Positions 1 to 5,858 of a DNA stretch of 7,720 nt are shown piece by piece. A program made the position numbers and the translations under genes. The DNA comes from JBFGWM01 sp041588495 (lineage in GTDB: Bacteria > Pseudomonadota > Gammaproteobacteria > Pseudomonadales > JBFGWM01), in assembly GCA_041588495.1 (NCBI GenBank), contig JBFGWM010000132.1:1-7720 (forward strand). Direction: 5' to 3'. The notes under the pieces are model-generated. The model had not been told where the DNA came from. It saw nothing but the letters and a program-made list of their open reading frames with translations, and made no database searches. Positions within the stretch are counted from its first letter, which is position 1; the number at the start of each line of letters is the position of its first letter.

Positions 1-672
1 CCGGTTGCCACCGAGCTGACCTCGCTGCAACTGGTGGCGGGGAATCCAAACATCGACCCGGAAACCATCGACAGCTACGAGTTCGTGATCCAGCGGCAGC
101 GCGAGCACTGGAAGGCGGAGTTCGTCTGGTTCTACAGCCGCTGGAAGGACCGCATCAATACCCAGTCCTGCGTCGGACAGCCCCAGTGTTTCCCGACCAC
201 CGGGTTTTTCCAGCAATACACGAACCAGGGAACCAATATTTCGCGCGGCATCGAGTTGATCCTCGGCTGGACCGGCGACCGGCTCCGGGTGGACTCGAGC
301 TATTCCTACGTGACCAGCGAGGACGAGTTGCAGACTATCGACTACGTCGCCTTCCCCCGGCACATCCTCAACCTCGGCTTCGGATACACCCTGAAGGAGC
401 ACGGAATCGACATCTATGTGAACAACCGCGTCCACTACAAGGCAAAGGAAGGCAAGGTGTTCGCGCCCAACTTCGTGCGCCCACCGGACCTCCCGCACTA
501 CTGGAAGGTCGACCTCAACGTGACCAAGACGGTTAGTCCGGACCTGGAATTCTTCGTCAACTTCCGCAACCTGTTCGACCGCGACAACTTCCACCCCTCG
601 ATTTGGAACAACGAGGGGGGCATTCCCGACGAGCAGTTCAACGTCAGCGCCGGGGTACGCTTCAAGATCTGA
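1..672 (+). CDS. TonB-dependent outer-membrane receptor, C-terminal part (5' end outside window)
   Basis: The reading frame is open from base 1 to the TGA at 670-672, giving the last 223 residues of a larger protein; the plug domain and most of the barrel lie upstream of the window. The product should be an outer-membrane beta-barrel that imports a scarce ligand (siderophore, cobalamin or similar) using TonB/ExbBD energy. Family signs are the NPNIDPETIDSYEF segment near the start (the usual 'NP-L-PE-S-YE' barrel motif), alternating aromatic/polar strands, and a C-terminal strand with the FRNLFDRDNF turn followed by the ending AGVRFKI, typical of the last barrel strand recognised by the BAM machinery. 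The ligand cannot be told from this part. The gene converges on the antiporter gene and is closed by a strong hairpin 18 bases after the stop. Confidence 0.93.
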   Translation, partial: PVATELTSLQLVAGNPNIDPETIDSYEFVIQRQREHWKAEFVWFYSRWKDRINTQSCVGQPQCFPTTGFFQQYTNQGTNISRGIELILGWTGDRLRVDSSYSYVTSEDELQTIDYVAFPRHILNLGFGYTLKEHGIDIYVNNRVHYKAKEGKVFAPNFVRPPDLPHYWKVDLNVTKTVSPDLEFFVNFRNLFDRDNFHPSIWNNEGGIPDEQFNVSAGVRFKI

Positions 673-690
673 TCACGGGCTTCAGAAAAG

Positions 691-719
691 AAAAAAGGAC
701 CCGCCGAGGGTCCTTTTTT
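691..719. terminator. Bidirectional intrinsic terminator between convergent genes
   Basis: The sequence shows a perfect 12-bp inverted repeat, AAAAAAGGACCC (691-702) and GGGTCCTTTTTT (708-719), around the 5-base loop GCCGA. Read on either strand it is a GC-capped hairpin followed by a run of six T. It lies 18 bases after the receptor stop and 18 bases beyond the antiporter stop on the other strand, so it should end both transcripts. Confidence 0.93.
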
Positions 720-737
720 CGTTGCTGCCGGGTGGTT

Positions 738-3227
738 TCAGTCCGCGGCAGGGGCCCCGTTCCCCTCCAGCATGTGCGTCAGGTTGGCCGTGAGTTGCGG
801 GTCCTCCGCCATCACCGGGCGCAGGTCGTCGGCACCGAGCCAGAAACCCTCGACCGGGGTTCCCGCCTTGATGGTCTTGTCGAAGCGGCCGGTGATCAGC
901 GACATCGCGCCGACCACGGCGCCCGCGCCGAGCACTTCCTCGACCTCCCGGCCTTCACCGGTATCACGCAACACCTCCACCGACCCCCGCTCCACGATCA
1001 GCAGGGCGCCGCCGTTGTCACCCTGGCGCATGATGGTGTCGCCGGCGCTGTACAGCCGCACCTCCGACGCGCCCACCAGTTTCGCGATCGTGCCATCGGA
1101 GAGTTCGCGCACCCAGGGGATCTGGCGCAGCATCTTCTCGACGTCCGGTGGCTGGCGCTTGATGGGCACGTTGCGCAGGTTCTTCATGCGCATTTCCACC
1201 TCCTCGACCAGGCGCTCCGCCTCCGGCTTGTCGAGAACACCCGCGGACACCAGTTGCTGGATCACGGCGCGCTCACGGTTGAGCAGGGCCCGGGTCGCGG
1301 CCTGGGTCTCGAGCGCGGCAAGAATTTCCGGGAAGGAATCGCGCAGGTGCTCGATGCGCAGGAACGTGTCCCGCTTGTTCTGCAGGATTTCCTCGCGCAC
1401 GCGATTCTCGGCCTCCGCGGACGGCGCCAACTGCGACAGGTAACCGGAGATCTCGTCCTGGGCGTTGATGAACCCGCGCGCCGCGTCATAGCCGGTGGCC
1501 ATGCGCTCGAACGTGGCCGAAATCGCCGCCTTGCGCAGCCAGCTGATGCGGTTGGCCCAGGCCAGCAGCGGCGGGGTCGCCCACAGTTCGTGGAGTTCCG
1601 TGCGCGGACCGATCTCCGGATCTCCGTCGAGAGCATGTTCCACGGCCTCGACCAGCTTGTTGGCCGCCGCCCCGCTGAGCATGCCCTGCTGGTACTGGGT
1701 CCAGTAGTTCTTGCGCTCGGCCTCCAGCAGGCGGCGCCGGTAGGCCATGTCGAGATCCCGATCGGTGGCGGCCTTCTCCGGTTCCTCTCCGCCTGCGCCC
1801 TCGTATCCGAGCTCCGTGGTGGCGCGGATGTGTTCCCAGTTGGCGGCCTGCAGGAACTGGTTCTGCTGCAGGTCGGGCACCAGCTTTTCCAGGGCGTCAC
1901 GTATGCTGCCGCGGGCCTTGTCGATGGTGACCTGCTTGGCCGGGGGCAACTTGTCGAGACCCAGCTTGCGGAACAGCATCGGCATGGTCATGCCGTTGAC
2001 GAGAATGGTGAGCACCACCATGCCGGCGCAGAGGAACAGGATCATTTCGCCGACCTCGGCCGGAATGTCCGGATTCTGGGCGACGACCAGGGCCAGGGCC
2101 AGGGCCACGGCCCCGCGCAGTCCGCCCCAGATCAGGACCAGGGATTTCTCCCGCGTGATGCCGATGCCGATGCGCTTGAGAATCGGGTTGAACAGGGTGA
2201 TGGTGCCGCCCCGGATCAGGGTGGCGCAGACGTACAGCACGCCGAGGATGATCCAGGCCTCGGCGGAGTCCACGCGCACGCGGTCGGCAATCACGATGCC
2301 GACCAGCAGGAAGATGAGGGTATTGGCGAGATAGGCGAGCAGTTCCCAGAAGTGGTGCAGGAAGCCGCCAACCTCCGGGGAGATTCGCGTGCGCCCGATA
2401 CTGGCGAACAACAACGCCATGGCCACGATCCCCACCACACCGGATACATGGAACAGTTCCTCGGCGATGAAAAACACCAGGTAGGCGCAGGCCACGGTCA
2501 CGGTGATCTCGATCATCGCGTCGTTGAACACGCGGCCGATCCAGATCAGGGCGAGAATACCCAGCACCACGCCGATGACCAGGCCCAGGGTGACCACCCA
2601 GGCAAAGCTGCCGACCGTGCCGATCAGGCTGAAACCGGTACCGCTCGCGGCGCCGACCACCATGCCGTAAAACAGCGTGAACAGCACGATCGCGGTGCCG
2701 TCATTGAGCAGCGACTCGCCCTCGATCAGGGTCTCCAGGCGCTTGCGCGAACTCTGTTCCTTGAGCAGGGCAACCACTGCCACCGGGTCGGTGGCGCTGA
2801 CCAGGGCCCCGAACATGAAACACACCGGCCACGACCAGTCCCAGGGGAACACGGTCTTGGCCAGCAATGCGGTCAGGCAGGTGCAGACGATCAGTCCCGG
2901 AACCGCGAGCGTCGCAATCTGGGAGAAGGTGCGCCGGAACAGGTGCACCTCCATGGCGAACGCCGACTCGAAGATCAGGGTGGGCAGGAACAGGAACAGG
3001 ATCAGGTGCGGGTCGATGTTGGAGATCAGGCCGATCGAATGCCCGACCATCGGCGCGAATCCCTCGAACATGTGCCCGCGCTCGGCGGTTCCCAGCAACA
3101 GGCCGATGACCAGCAGCGCGACGGTATACGGAATCGGCGTGCCTTTCAGAAGGTGGCGCATGCCCGCGCCGAGCAGCAGCGAGAGGCTGACGAACAGGAG
3201 GATCAGGATTCCGGGTTCGTGTACCAT
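738..3227 (-). CDS. CPA1-family Na+(K+)/H+ antiporter with C-terminal cyclic-nucleotide-binding-like domain
   Basis: Inner-membrane secondary antiporter of 829 residues expected to exchange protons for Na+ or K+. Residues about 5-425 form a dozen or so hydrophobic segments with CPA1 signatures: SATDPVAVVALLKE (144-157, ion-site D147), GESLLNDGTAI (170-180, N175-D176) and GGLRGAVALALAL (368-380, R371). Residues about 430-700 are a charged, helical cytoplasmic region. Residues about 700-820 look like a cNMP-binding beta-roll (YSAGDTIMRQGDNGGALLIVERGSVEV). The order transporter, long linker, cNBD matches plant SOS1-like exchangers. The roll lacks the usual phosphate-binding Glu and Arg: the pocket reads GAMSLITGRFDKTIKA. 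The ATG at 3227 was chosen because the first membrane helix starts directly after it; the frame is open further upstream (to 3365), but that would overlap the Rieske gene. No clear Shine-Dalgarno sequence precedes the ATG. Transport is well supported; ion preference is not known. Confidence 0.93.
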   Translation of the reverse strand: MVHEPGILILLFVSLSLLLGAGMRHLLKGTPIPYTVALLVIGLLLGTAERGHMFEGFAPMVGHSIGLISNIDPHLILFLFLPTLIFESAFAMEVHLFRRTFSQIATLAVPGLIVCTCLTALLAKTVFPWDWSWPVCFMFGALVSATDPVAVVALLKEQSSRKRLETLIEGESLLNDGTAIVLFTLFYGMVVGAASGTGFSLIGTVGSFAWVVTLGLVIGVVLGILALIWIGRVFNDAMIEITVTVACAYLVFFIAEELFHVSGVVGIVAMALLFASIGRTRISPEVGGFLHHFWELLAYLANTLIFLLVGIVIADRVRVDSAEAWIILGVLYVCATLIRGGTITLFNPILKRIGIGITREKSLVLIWGGLRGAVALALALVVAQNPDIPAEVGEMILFLCAGMVVLTILVNGMTMPMLFRKLGLDKLPPAKQVTIDKARGSIRDALEKLVPDLQQNQFLQAANWEHIRATTELGYEGAGGEEPEKAATDRDLDMAYRRRLLEAERKNYWTQYQQGMLSGAAANKLVEAVEHALDGDPEIGPRTELHELWATPPLLAWANRISWLRKAAISATFERMATGYDAARGFINAQDEISGYLSQLAPSAEAENRVREEILQNKRDTFLRIEHLRDSFPEILAALETQAATRALLNRERAVIQQLVSAGVLDKPEAERLVEEVEMRMKNLRNVPIKRQPPDVEKMLRQIPWVRELSDGTIAKLVGASEVRLYSAGDTIMRQGDNGGALLIVERGSVEVLRDTGEGREVEEVLGAGAVVGAMSLITGRFDKTIKAGTPVEGFWLGADDLRPVMAEDPQLTANLTHMLEGNGAPAAD

Positions 3228-3292
3228 TTCGGCTGACCGCGCGGGAAAAGTACCCTTGAGTTTATGCAGTGAACCCAGCCCGCGCCACACGA

Positions 3293-3314
3293 CGAGACCG
3301 ACCGAACGGTCTCG
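3293..3314. promoter_or_regulatory. Perfect 8-bp inverted repeat in the antiporter/Rieske divergent spacer
   Basis: CGAGACCG (3293-3300) and CGGTCTCG (3307-3314) flank ACCGAA. A nested alternative dyad, ACCG-AA-CGGT, occupies 3301-3310. The repeat lies 28 bases before the Rieske ATG and about 65 bases before the antiporter ATG, and no T-run follows on either strand, so it looks more like a regulator-binding site or a leader hairpin than a terminator. GACCG/CGGTC half-sites resemble those of several TetR-type regulators, but that is only a resemblance. Confidence 0.45.
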
Positions 3315-3342
3315 GAAAACCCCGGCGAACAGGAAGCAGGCA

Positions 3343-3678
3343 ATGGCAAAATGGATTCCGGTCACGTCCGAGAACGCGCTCGCCGACGGCGATCACGAGG
3401 TGGTCGAACTGGACAGCGGGGTCAGCGTATTGCTGGTCTACACGGAGAGCCAGTTCTTCGCGATTGAAAACTTATGCACCCATGACGGTGGCGACCTCGG
3501 CGGGGGACCCGTGGAAGGTCACGAGGTGATCTGTCCGCGCCACGGCGCACGGTTCTGCCTGAAAACCGGAGAGGCGCTGACGCCACCCGCCTATGACGAC
3601 GTGGCGACCCATGCCGTGCGCATCAACGACGGCGTCGTGGAGATCTGGGACGAGGCCGGGGAAGCGCCGGCGGGATAA
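3343..3678 (+). CDS. Small Rieske [2Fe-2S] ferredoxin
   Basis: A 111-residue soluble protein with one Rieske domain. The ligand motif is complete: C45-T-H47, then 16 residues, then C64-P-R-H67, fitting C-x-H-x(15-17)-C-x2-H. It should bind a [2Fe-2S] cluster through two Cys and two His and pass single electrons to a partner enzyme. Size and layout fit the ferredoxin subunit of non-haem iron oxygenases and the stand-alone Rieske proteins of many proteobacteria. There is no signal peptide or membrane anchor, so it is not the bc1 Rieske subunit. The ATG at 3343 has an AGGAAG purine stretch at 3331-3336 and begins MAKWIPV, a normal N terminus for the group. No oxygenase, reductase or Fe-S assembly gene is adjacent, so the partner is unknown. 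It is divergent from the antiporter and ends 35 bases from the stop of the next, convergent gene. Confidence 0.9.
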   Translation: MAKWIPVTSENALADGDHEVVELDSGVSVLLVYTESQFFAIENLCTHDGGDLGGGPVEGHEVICPRHGARFCLKTGEALTPPAYDDVATHAVRINDGVVEIWDEAGEAPAG

Positions 3679-3713
3679 CCCCCGACGCCCGGTACATGCG
3701 GAAGTTTGGAGCG

Positions 3714-3977
3714 TCAGCCGTCTGAGGCTTCGGCCTCCAGGCGCGCGGCGAGGGACACTTCGGCAAAGGCATTGGCCGCCTTATCCGAGGGGATTTTCGC
3801 GGCGTCGCCGTCGGCGCGGCGCGACTTCATCGCCTTCAGTTCGTCAACCTTGCGCCAGTGGTCGTAGAGCACGTGGTCGAGGTAGTCGACAATCGTCATG
3901 TCTTCCTCGATTGCGTGCTGCTTCAACAGTTTGCGCGTGTTCTTGCGAATCGGCGTGTTGACCGGTTTTTCCTTCAT
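3714..3977 (-). CDS. Small ribbon-helix-helix-like protein, putative DNA-binding regulator or antitoxin
   Basis: An 87-residue charged protein that I do not recognise as a named family. Residues about 4-10 (KPVNTPI) could form the beta strand of a ribbon-helix-helix fold; 11-25 (RKNTRKLLKQHAIEE) and 28-44 (TIVDYLDHVLYDHWRKV) would be the two helices. The pattern of a Leu-rich first helix, a short acidic turn, then 'T-VDYLDHVL' is typical of CopG/Arc-type proteins. The tail (about 45-87) is Ala-, Lys- and Asp-rich and probably disordered or helical, as in antitoxins whose tail binds a toxin. No toxin gene is adjacent, so a stand-alone regulator is equally possible. The ATG at 3977 follows AGGA at a spacing of about 10 bases. 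The AT-rich leader with an inverted repeat suggests self-regulation, which is inference. The gene is real by coding pattern and leader; the function is tentative. Confidence 0.72.
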   Translation of the reverse strand: MKEKPVNTPIRKNTRKLLKQHAIEEDMTIVDYLDHVLYDHWRKVDELKAMKSRRADGDAAKIPSDKAANAFAEVSLAARLEAEASDG

Positions 3978-3980
3978 ATC

Positions 3981-4120
3981 GAATACATCCTAACTTCTCT
4001 TAAATACTAATTTGAGAACACGATCATTGTAGTCCCGTAAAAACAAGAATGCTACCGTTTTCTCGTTTTATAACTGATTAGTTTAGAATTTTACCAAAGC
4101 ATTGGTCAAAAAGTAAGTCA
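3981..4120. other. AT-rich intergenic island (about 31% GC)
   Basis: By direct count 44 of these 140 bases are G or C, whereas the flanking genes are clearly GC-rich. No ORF of note lies inside. It holds the leader of the small RHH-like gene and, at its right end, the T-run of the terminator for the CBS-domain gene. Visible items are a TACAAT hexamer on the minus strand (4026-4031), a candidate operator (3995-4018), a CGTTTT direct repeat (4056-4061 and 4064-4069) and an ACCAA-AGCA-TTGGT dyad (4093-4106). The composition may reflect a regulated promoter, DNA bending, or transfer together with the small gene. Confidence 0.7.
3995..4018. promoter_or_regulatory. Candidate operator: interrupted inverted repeat before the RHH-like gene
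   Basis: TTCTC (3995-3999) and GAGAA (4014-4018) enclose AAAT-ACTA-ATTT (4002-4013), giving a dyad broken only by two extra T at 4000-4001. It lies 18-41 bases upstream of the start codon of the RHH-like gene and just downstream of a TACAAT -10-like hexamer on the same strand (4026-4031), where a repressor would block transcription. RHH proteins commonly bind such short repeats at their own promoter. A good -35 hexamer is not visible. Confidence 0.35.
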
Positions 4121-4134
4121 TCTCATGGACTTAC
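4108..4134 (-). terminator. Intrinsic terminator for the CBS-domain gene
   Basis: On the minus strand GTAAGTC (4134-4128) pairs with GACTTAC (4119-4113), followed at once by TTTTT (4112-4108). The loop can close further by CAT/ATG pairing around GAG with one bulged C. It lies about 96 bases after the stop of the CBS gene. A second hairpin lies between (4213-4192 on the minus strand, GGTTTGCCG with CGGCAGGCC, two G-U pairs) without a T-run; its wobble pairs fit only the minus-strand transcript. Confidence 0.6.
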
Positions 4135-4229
4135 CGACCACGTCCTGGCGATGCCACGATGGGCCATCAACTTGTGATACGGGCACGTCGGGGCCTGCCG
4201 CAACCGGCAAACCTCGAGGGTGGAAGGGC

Positions 4230-4685
4230 TTAATCCTTGGGCAGGTTCTCGTAGTGCGGATGCACTTCGCGAGGCTTGTGGTCCAGGTTGTTGAAATCGG
4301 CAACCGCGCGCAGAACGTCGCGCCGGCTGATCTGGCCGACCAGTTGACCGTCCTCGTCCACGACCGGATAGCGGCGGCGTTTCTCCCGGATGAAGCGCCT
4401 GGCGACATCAATGATGTCGGTATTGGCACTGACGGTTTGCGGTTCACGGGTCATGTAATCGCTGACCCGGCCACCCACCTCCTCGTAGTAGCTGCCGCTG
4501 AGGATGTGCTTGAGGCAGTCGCTTTCCGAGATCACCCCGACCAGCTGGCCGGCCTCGTTGATCACCGGGGCCCCGGAGATACGGTGCTTGATCAGGCCGT
4601 TGATGGCATCAAAAAGGTCCATCTGCGAGGTGAACTGCACCAGGTTGGTGGTCATGTAGTCCCTGACTTTGACTGATTTCAGCAT
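4230..4685 (-). CDS. Two-CBS-domain protein
   Basis: A 151-residue soluble protein made almost only of a CBS (Bateman) pair. CBS1 spans about residues 5-62 (VKVRDYMTTNLVQFTSQMD ... GQLVGVISESDCLKHIL) and CBS2 about 73-128 (RVSDYMTREPQTVSANTD ... GQLVGQISRRDVLRAV). Both keep the 'DYMT' entry strand and the 'G-L-VG-IS--D' core of the fold. Such pairs bind adenine nucleotides or related ligands in the cleft and switch a partner protein; here no catalytic or transport domain is fused, so the partner is unknown. The tail (129-151) is rich in His, Asn and Pro. The ATG at 4685 is preceded by AGGAG (4695-4691) at 5 bases, which fixes the start. The gene appears to be a single transcription unit with its own promoter and terminator. 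Involvement in ion or energy homeostasis is only a guess from the nearby antiporter. Confidence 0.92.
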   Translation of the reverse strand: MLKSVKVRDYMTTNLVQFTSQMDLFDAINGLIKHRISGAPVINEAGQLVGVISESDCLKHILSGSYYEEVGGRVSDYMTREPQTVSANTDIIDVARRFIREKRRRYPVVDEDGQLVGQISRRDVLRAVADFNNLDHKPREVHPHYENLPKD

Positions 4686-4801
4686 GTCGTCTCCTGCCCG
4701 CAGGCACCCCGCTCCGCTACTTACCCATGGTCGATCGCCTTAACCGAAAGTTCGGCCAGACCGCGCACCGCGCGCGGGACCACCGGAATAAGGCCCTTCA
4801 A

Positions 4802-4830
4802 AGTATAGGCAAACTTTTCCGCAACCCTAA
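4802..4830 (-). promoter_or_regulatory. Candidate promoter of the CBS-domain gene
   Basis: On the minus strand a TATACT -10 hexamer (4807-4802, 5 of 6 to consensus) lies 17 bases after TTAGGG (4830-4825), a poor -35. The stretch directly upstream, CAAAATTGTT (4840-4831), could act as an UP element and make up for the weak -35. Transcription would start near 4795 and give a leader of about 110 bases. That leader holds a GC-rich hairpin (4761-4777, CCGCGC/GCGCGG) and a CCGAA-AG-TTCGG dyad (4744-4755). Confidence 0.4.
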
Positions 4831-4858
4831 AACAATTTTGCGCCCGCGCCAGCACATG

Positions 4859-5203
4859 TCACAAGGCGTTGAGCAGGAGATCCGTGCGCGCCGCCATGAT
4901 GAAATCGTTGCGGTGCAGCCCCTTGATCTTGTGGGTCCACCAGGTGACCGTCACCTTTCCCCACTCGGTGAGAATCGCCGGGTGGTGTCCATGGGCCTCG
5001 GCCAGTTCGCCGACCTGGTTGGTGAAGCCAAGCGCTGCCCGGAAATTCTTGAACTTGAATGTCCGCTCCAGCTGCATGATCCCGTCACGGACCTCCACGT
5101 TCCAATCGGGAATCTCGCCGATCAGCTGCCGGAGTTCCGCCTCCTCCACGCGTGGCGCATCGGCCCGGCATGCCTCGCACTGCTGCTCACTGAGACCACT
5201 CAT
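4859..5203 (-). CDS. phhB: Pterin-4a-carbinolamine dehydratase (4a-hydroxytetrahydrobiopterin dehydratase)
   Basis: A 114-residue cytoplasmic enzyme of the PCD/DCoH family that dehydrates 4a-hydroxy-tetrahydropterin to the quinonoid dihydropterin, recycling the pterin cofactor of aromatic amino acid hydroxylases. The active-site pattern is intact: E69, H73-H74-P75, W81, H91 (in WWTHKIKGL) and D100, with the spacings of the family signature. The N terminus has CEACRADAP (9-17), seen in many proteobacterial members. The ATG at 5203 was chosen because GGGAGGGG (5216-5209) lies 5 bases upstream and the family start fits; the frame is open to 5293 but would add an unrelated basic stretch. No phenylalanine hydroxylase gene lies in the window; instead moaB starts 103 bases away on the opposite strand. 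Members without a hydroxylase partner have been linked to molybdopterin metabolism, a likely role here but not shown by the sequence. Confidence 0.93.
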   Translation of the reverse strand: MSGLSEQQCEACRADAPRVEEAELRQLIGEIPDWNVEVRDGIMQLERTFKFKNFRAALGFTNQVGELAEAHGHHPAILTEWGKVTVTWWTHKIKGLHRNDFIMAARTDLLLNAL

Positions 5204-5263
5204 TTCATCCCCTCCCGGATGCGCACCGCCCGCGCCAGGTGGCGTCGGAAGCGCTTTCAATTC

Positions 5264-5293
5264 AGAATACCGCCCTCTCCCCCAACGTGTCAC
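5264..5293 (-). promoter_or_regulatory. Candidate promoter of phhB
   Basis: On the minus strand GTGACA (5293-5288, 5 of 6 to the -35 consensus) is followed after 18 bases by TATTCT (5269-5264, 4 of 6 to the -10). Transcription would start near 5257, leaving a leader of about 54 bases before the strong Shine-Dalgarno of phhB. The -35 lies within 20 bases of the moaB start on the other strand, so the two genes may compete for this 103-bp spacer. The spacer also holds an 8-bp palindrome AAGCGCTT (5249-5256). No good moaB promoter was seen. Confidence 0.4.
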
Positions 5294-5306
5294 AGGTTAG
5301 ACCACC

Positions 5307-5858
5307 ATGAGCGCTTCCCCCTCGTTCACGGCACTGAACATCGCGCTGCTGACCGTATCCGACTCCCGCACCCTGGAAACCGACACCTCCGGTGCGGCAC
5401 TCGAGAAGCTGCTCGGTGAGGCCGGTCACCGGCTGGCCGCGCGCGACCTCCTGCCCGACGACCGCTACCAGCTGCGCGCCCGGGTATCGGCCTGGATCGC
5501 GGACCCCGGCGTGCAGGCCGTCATCATCAGCGGCGGCACCGGTTTCACCGGCCGCGACAACACCCCCGAGGCGGTCCTGCCCCTGCTCGACAAGGTGGTC
5601 GACGGGTTTGGCGAACTGTTCCGGCAGATTTCCTACCAGGAGATCGGCACCTCGACCATTCAGTCCCGCGCCCTGGCGGGGCTCGCCAACGGCACCCTGG
5701 TGTTCTGCGTACCCGGTTCGACGAACGCCTGCACGACTGCCTGGAACGGGATCCTCCGCGAGCAGCTCGACAGCCGTCACCGCCCCTGCAATTTCGTCAA
5801 CCTGATCCACCGCTACACGGAATCACCCGACAGCCCCGCCGAGAACACCGCCCGGTAG
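5307..5858 (+). CDS. moaB: Molybdenum cofactor biosynthesis protein MoaB
   Basis: A 183-residue soluble protein of the MoaB/MogA molybdopterin-binding family. Landmarks are LTVSDSR (15-21), DTSG (26-29), ISGGTGFTGRD (74-84), TPEA (86-89), EIGTSTIQSRALAG (112-125) and VPGSTNACTTAW (135-146). The GGTG loop and D84/E88 match the region of the family that activates molybdopterin with ATP (adenylylation) before molybdate insertion. The ending RPCNF (159-163) and overall length fit MoaB better than MogA. In E. coli MogA is the adenylyltransferase and the role of MoaB is unclear, while in organisms lacking MogA a MoaB can do this step. The ATG at 5307 has a weak AGGTTAG (5293-5299) before it; upstream in-frame extension is not needed for the fold. 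The last 46 bases overlap thpR on the opposite strand. No other moa, mod or moe genes are present. Confidence 0.94.
   Translation: MSASPSFTALNIALLTVSDSRTLETDTSGAALEKLLGEAGHRLAARDLLPDDRYQLRARVSAWIADPGVQAVIISGGTGFTGRDNTPEAVLPLLDKVVDGFGELFRQISYQEIGTSTIQSRALAGLANGTLVFCVPGSTNACTTAWNGILREQLDSRHRPCNFVNLIHRYTESPDSPAENTAR

Noticed and set aside
603..3236. A 2.6-kb open frame on the + strand antisense to the antiporter
   Set aside because: Its product is a low-complexity stretch rich in Gln, His, Arg, Asp and Gly with no domain pattern. The minus-strand frame encodes clear membrane helices and CPA1 motifs, so this is a shadow caused by GC-rich codon use.
4056..4069. CGTTTT direct repeat as a CRISPR or iteron-like element
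   Set aside because: There are only two copies of six bases, with no further repeats or spacer pattern nearby.
4093..4106. ACCAA-AGCA-TTGGT dyad as a second terminator
   Set aside because: The arms are only 5 bp and mostly A/T, and neither strand has a T-run directly after the stem; the hairpin at 4113-4134 with its T-run is the better candidate.
4125..4676. Open frame on the + strand opposite the CBS-domain gene
   Set aside because: It mirrors the CBS gene codons, shows no recognisable domain, and the minus-strand gene has a good Shine-Dalgarno sequence and both CBS domains.
4831..4858. A terminator directly after phhB
   Set aside because: The only hairpin is a 4-bp GC stem with a wobble pair, and the following AAAATTGTTTT is not a clean T-run. 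It fits better as an UP element for the CBS promoter.
5262..5810. Minus-strand open frame opposite moaB
   Set aside because: It is rich in Gly, Val, Arg and Gln with no motif, and moaB on the + strand is unmistakable.
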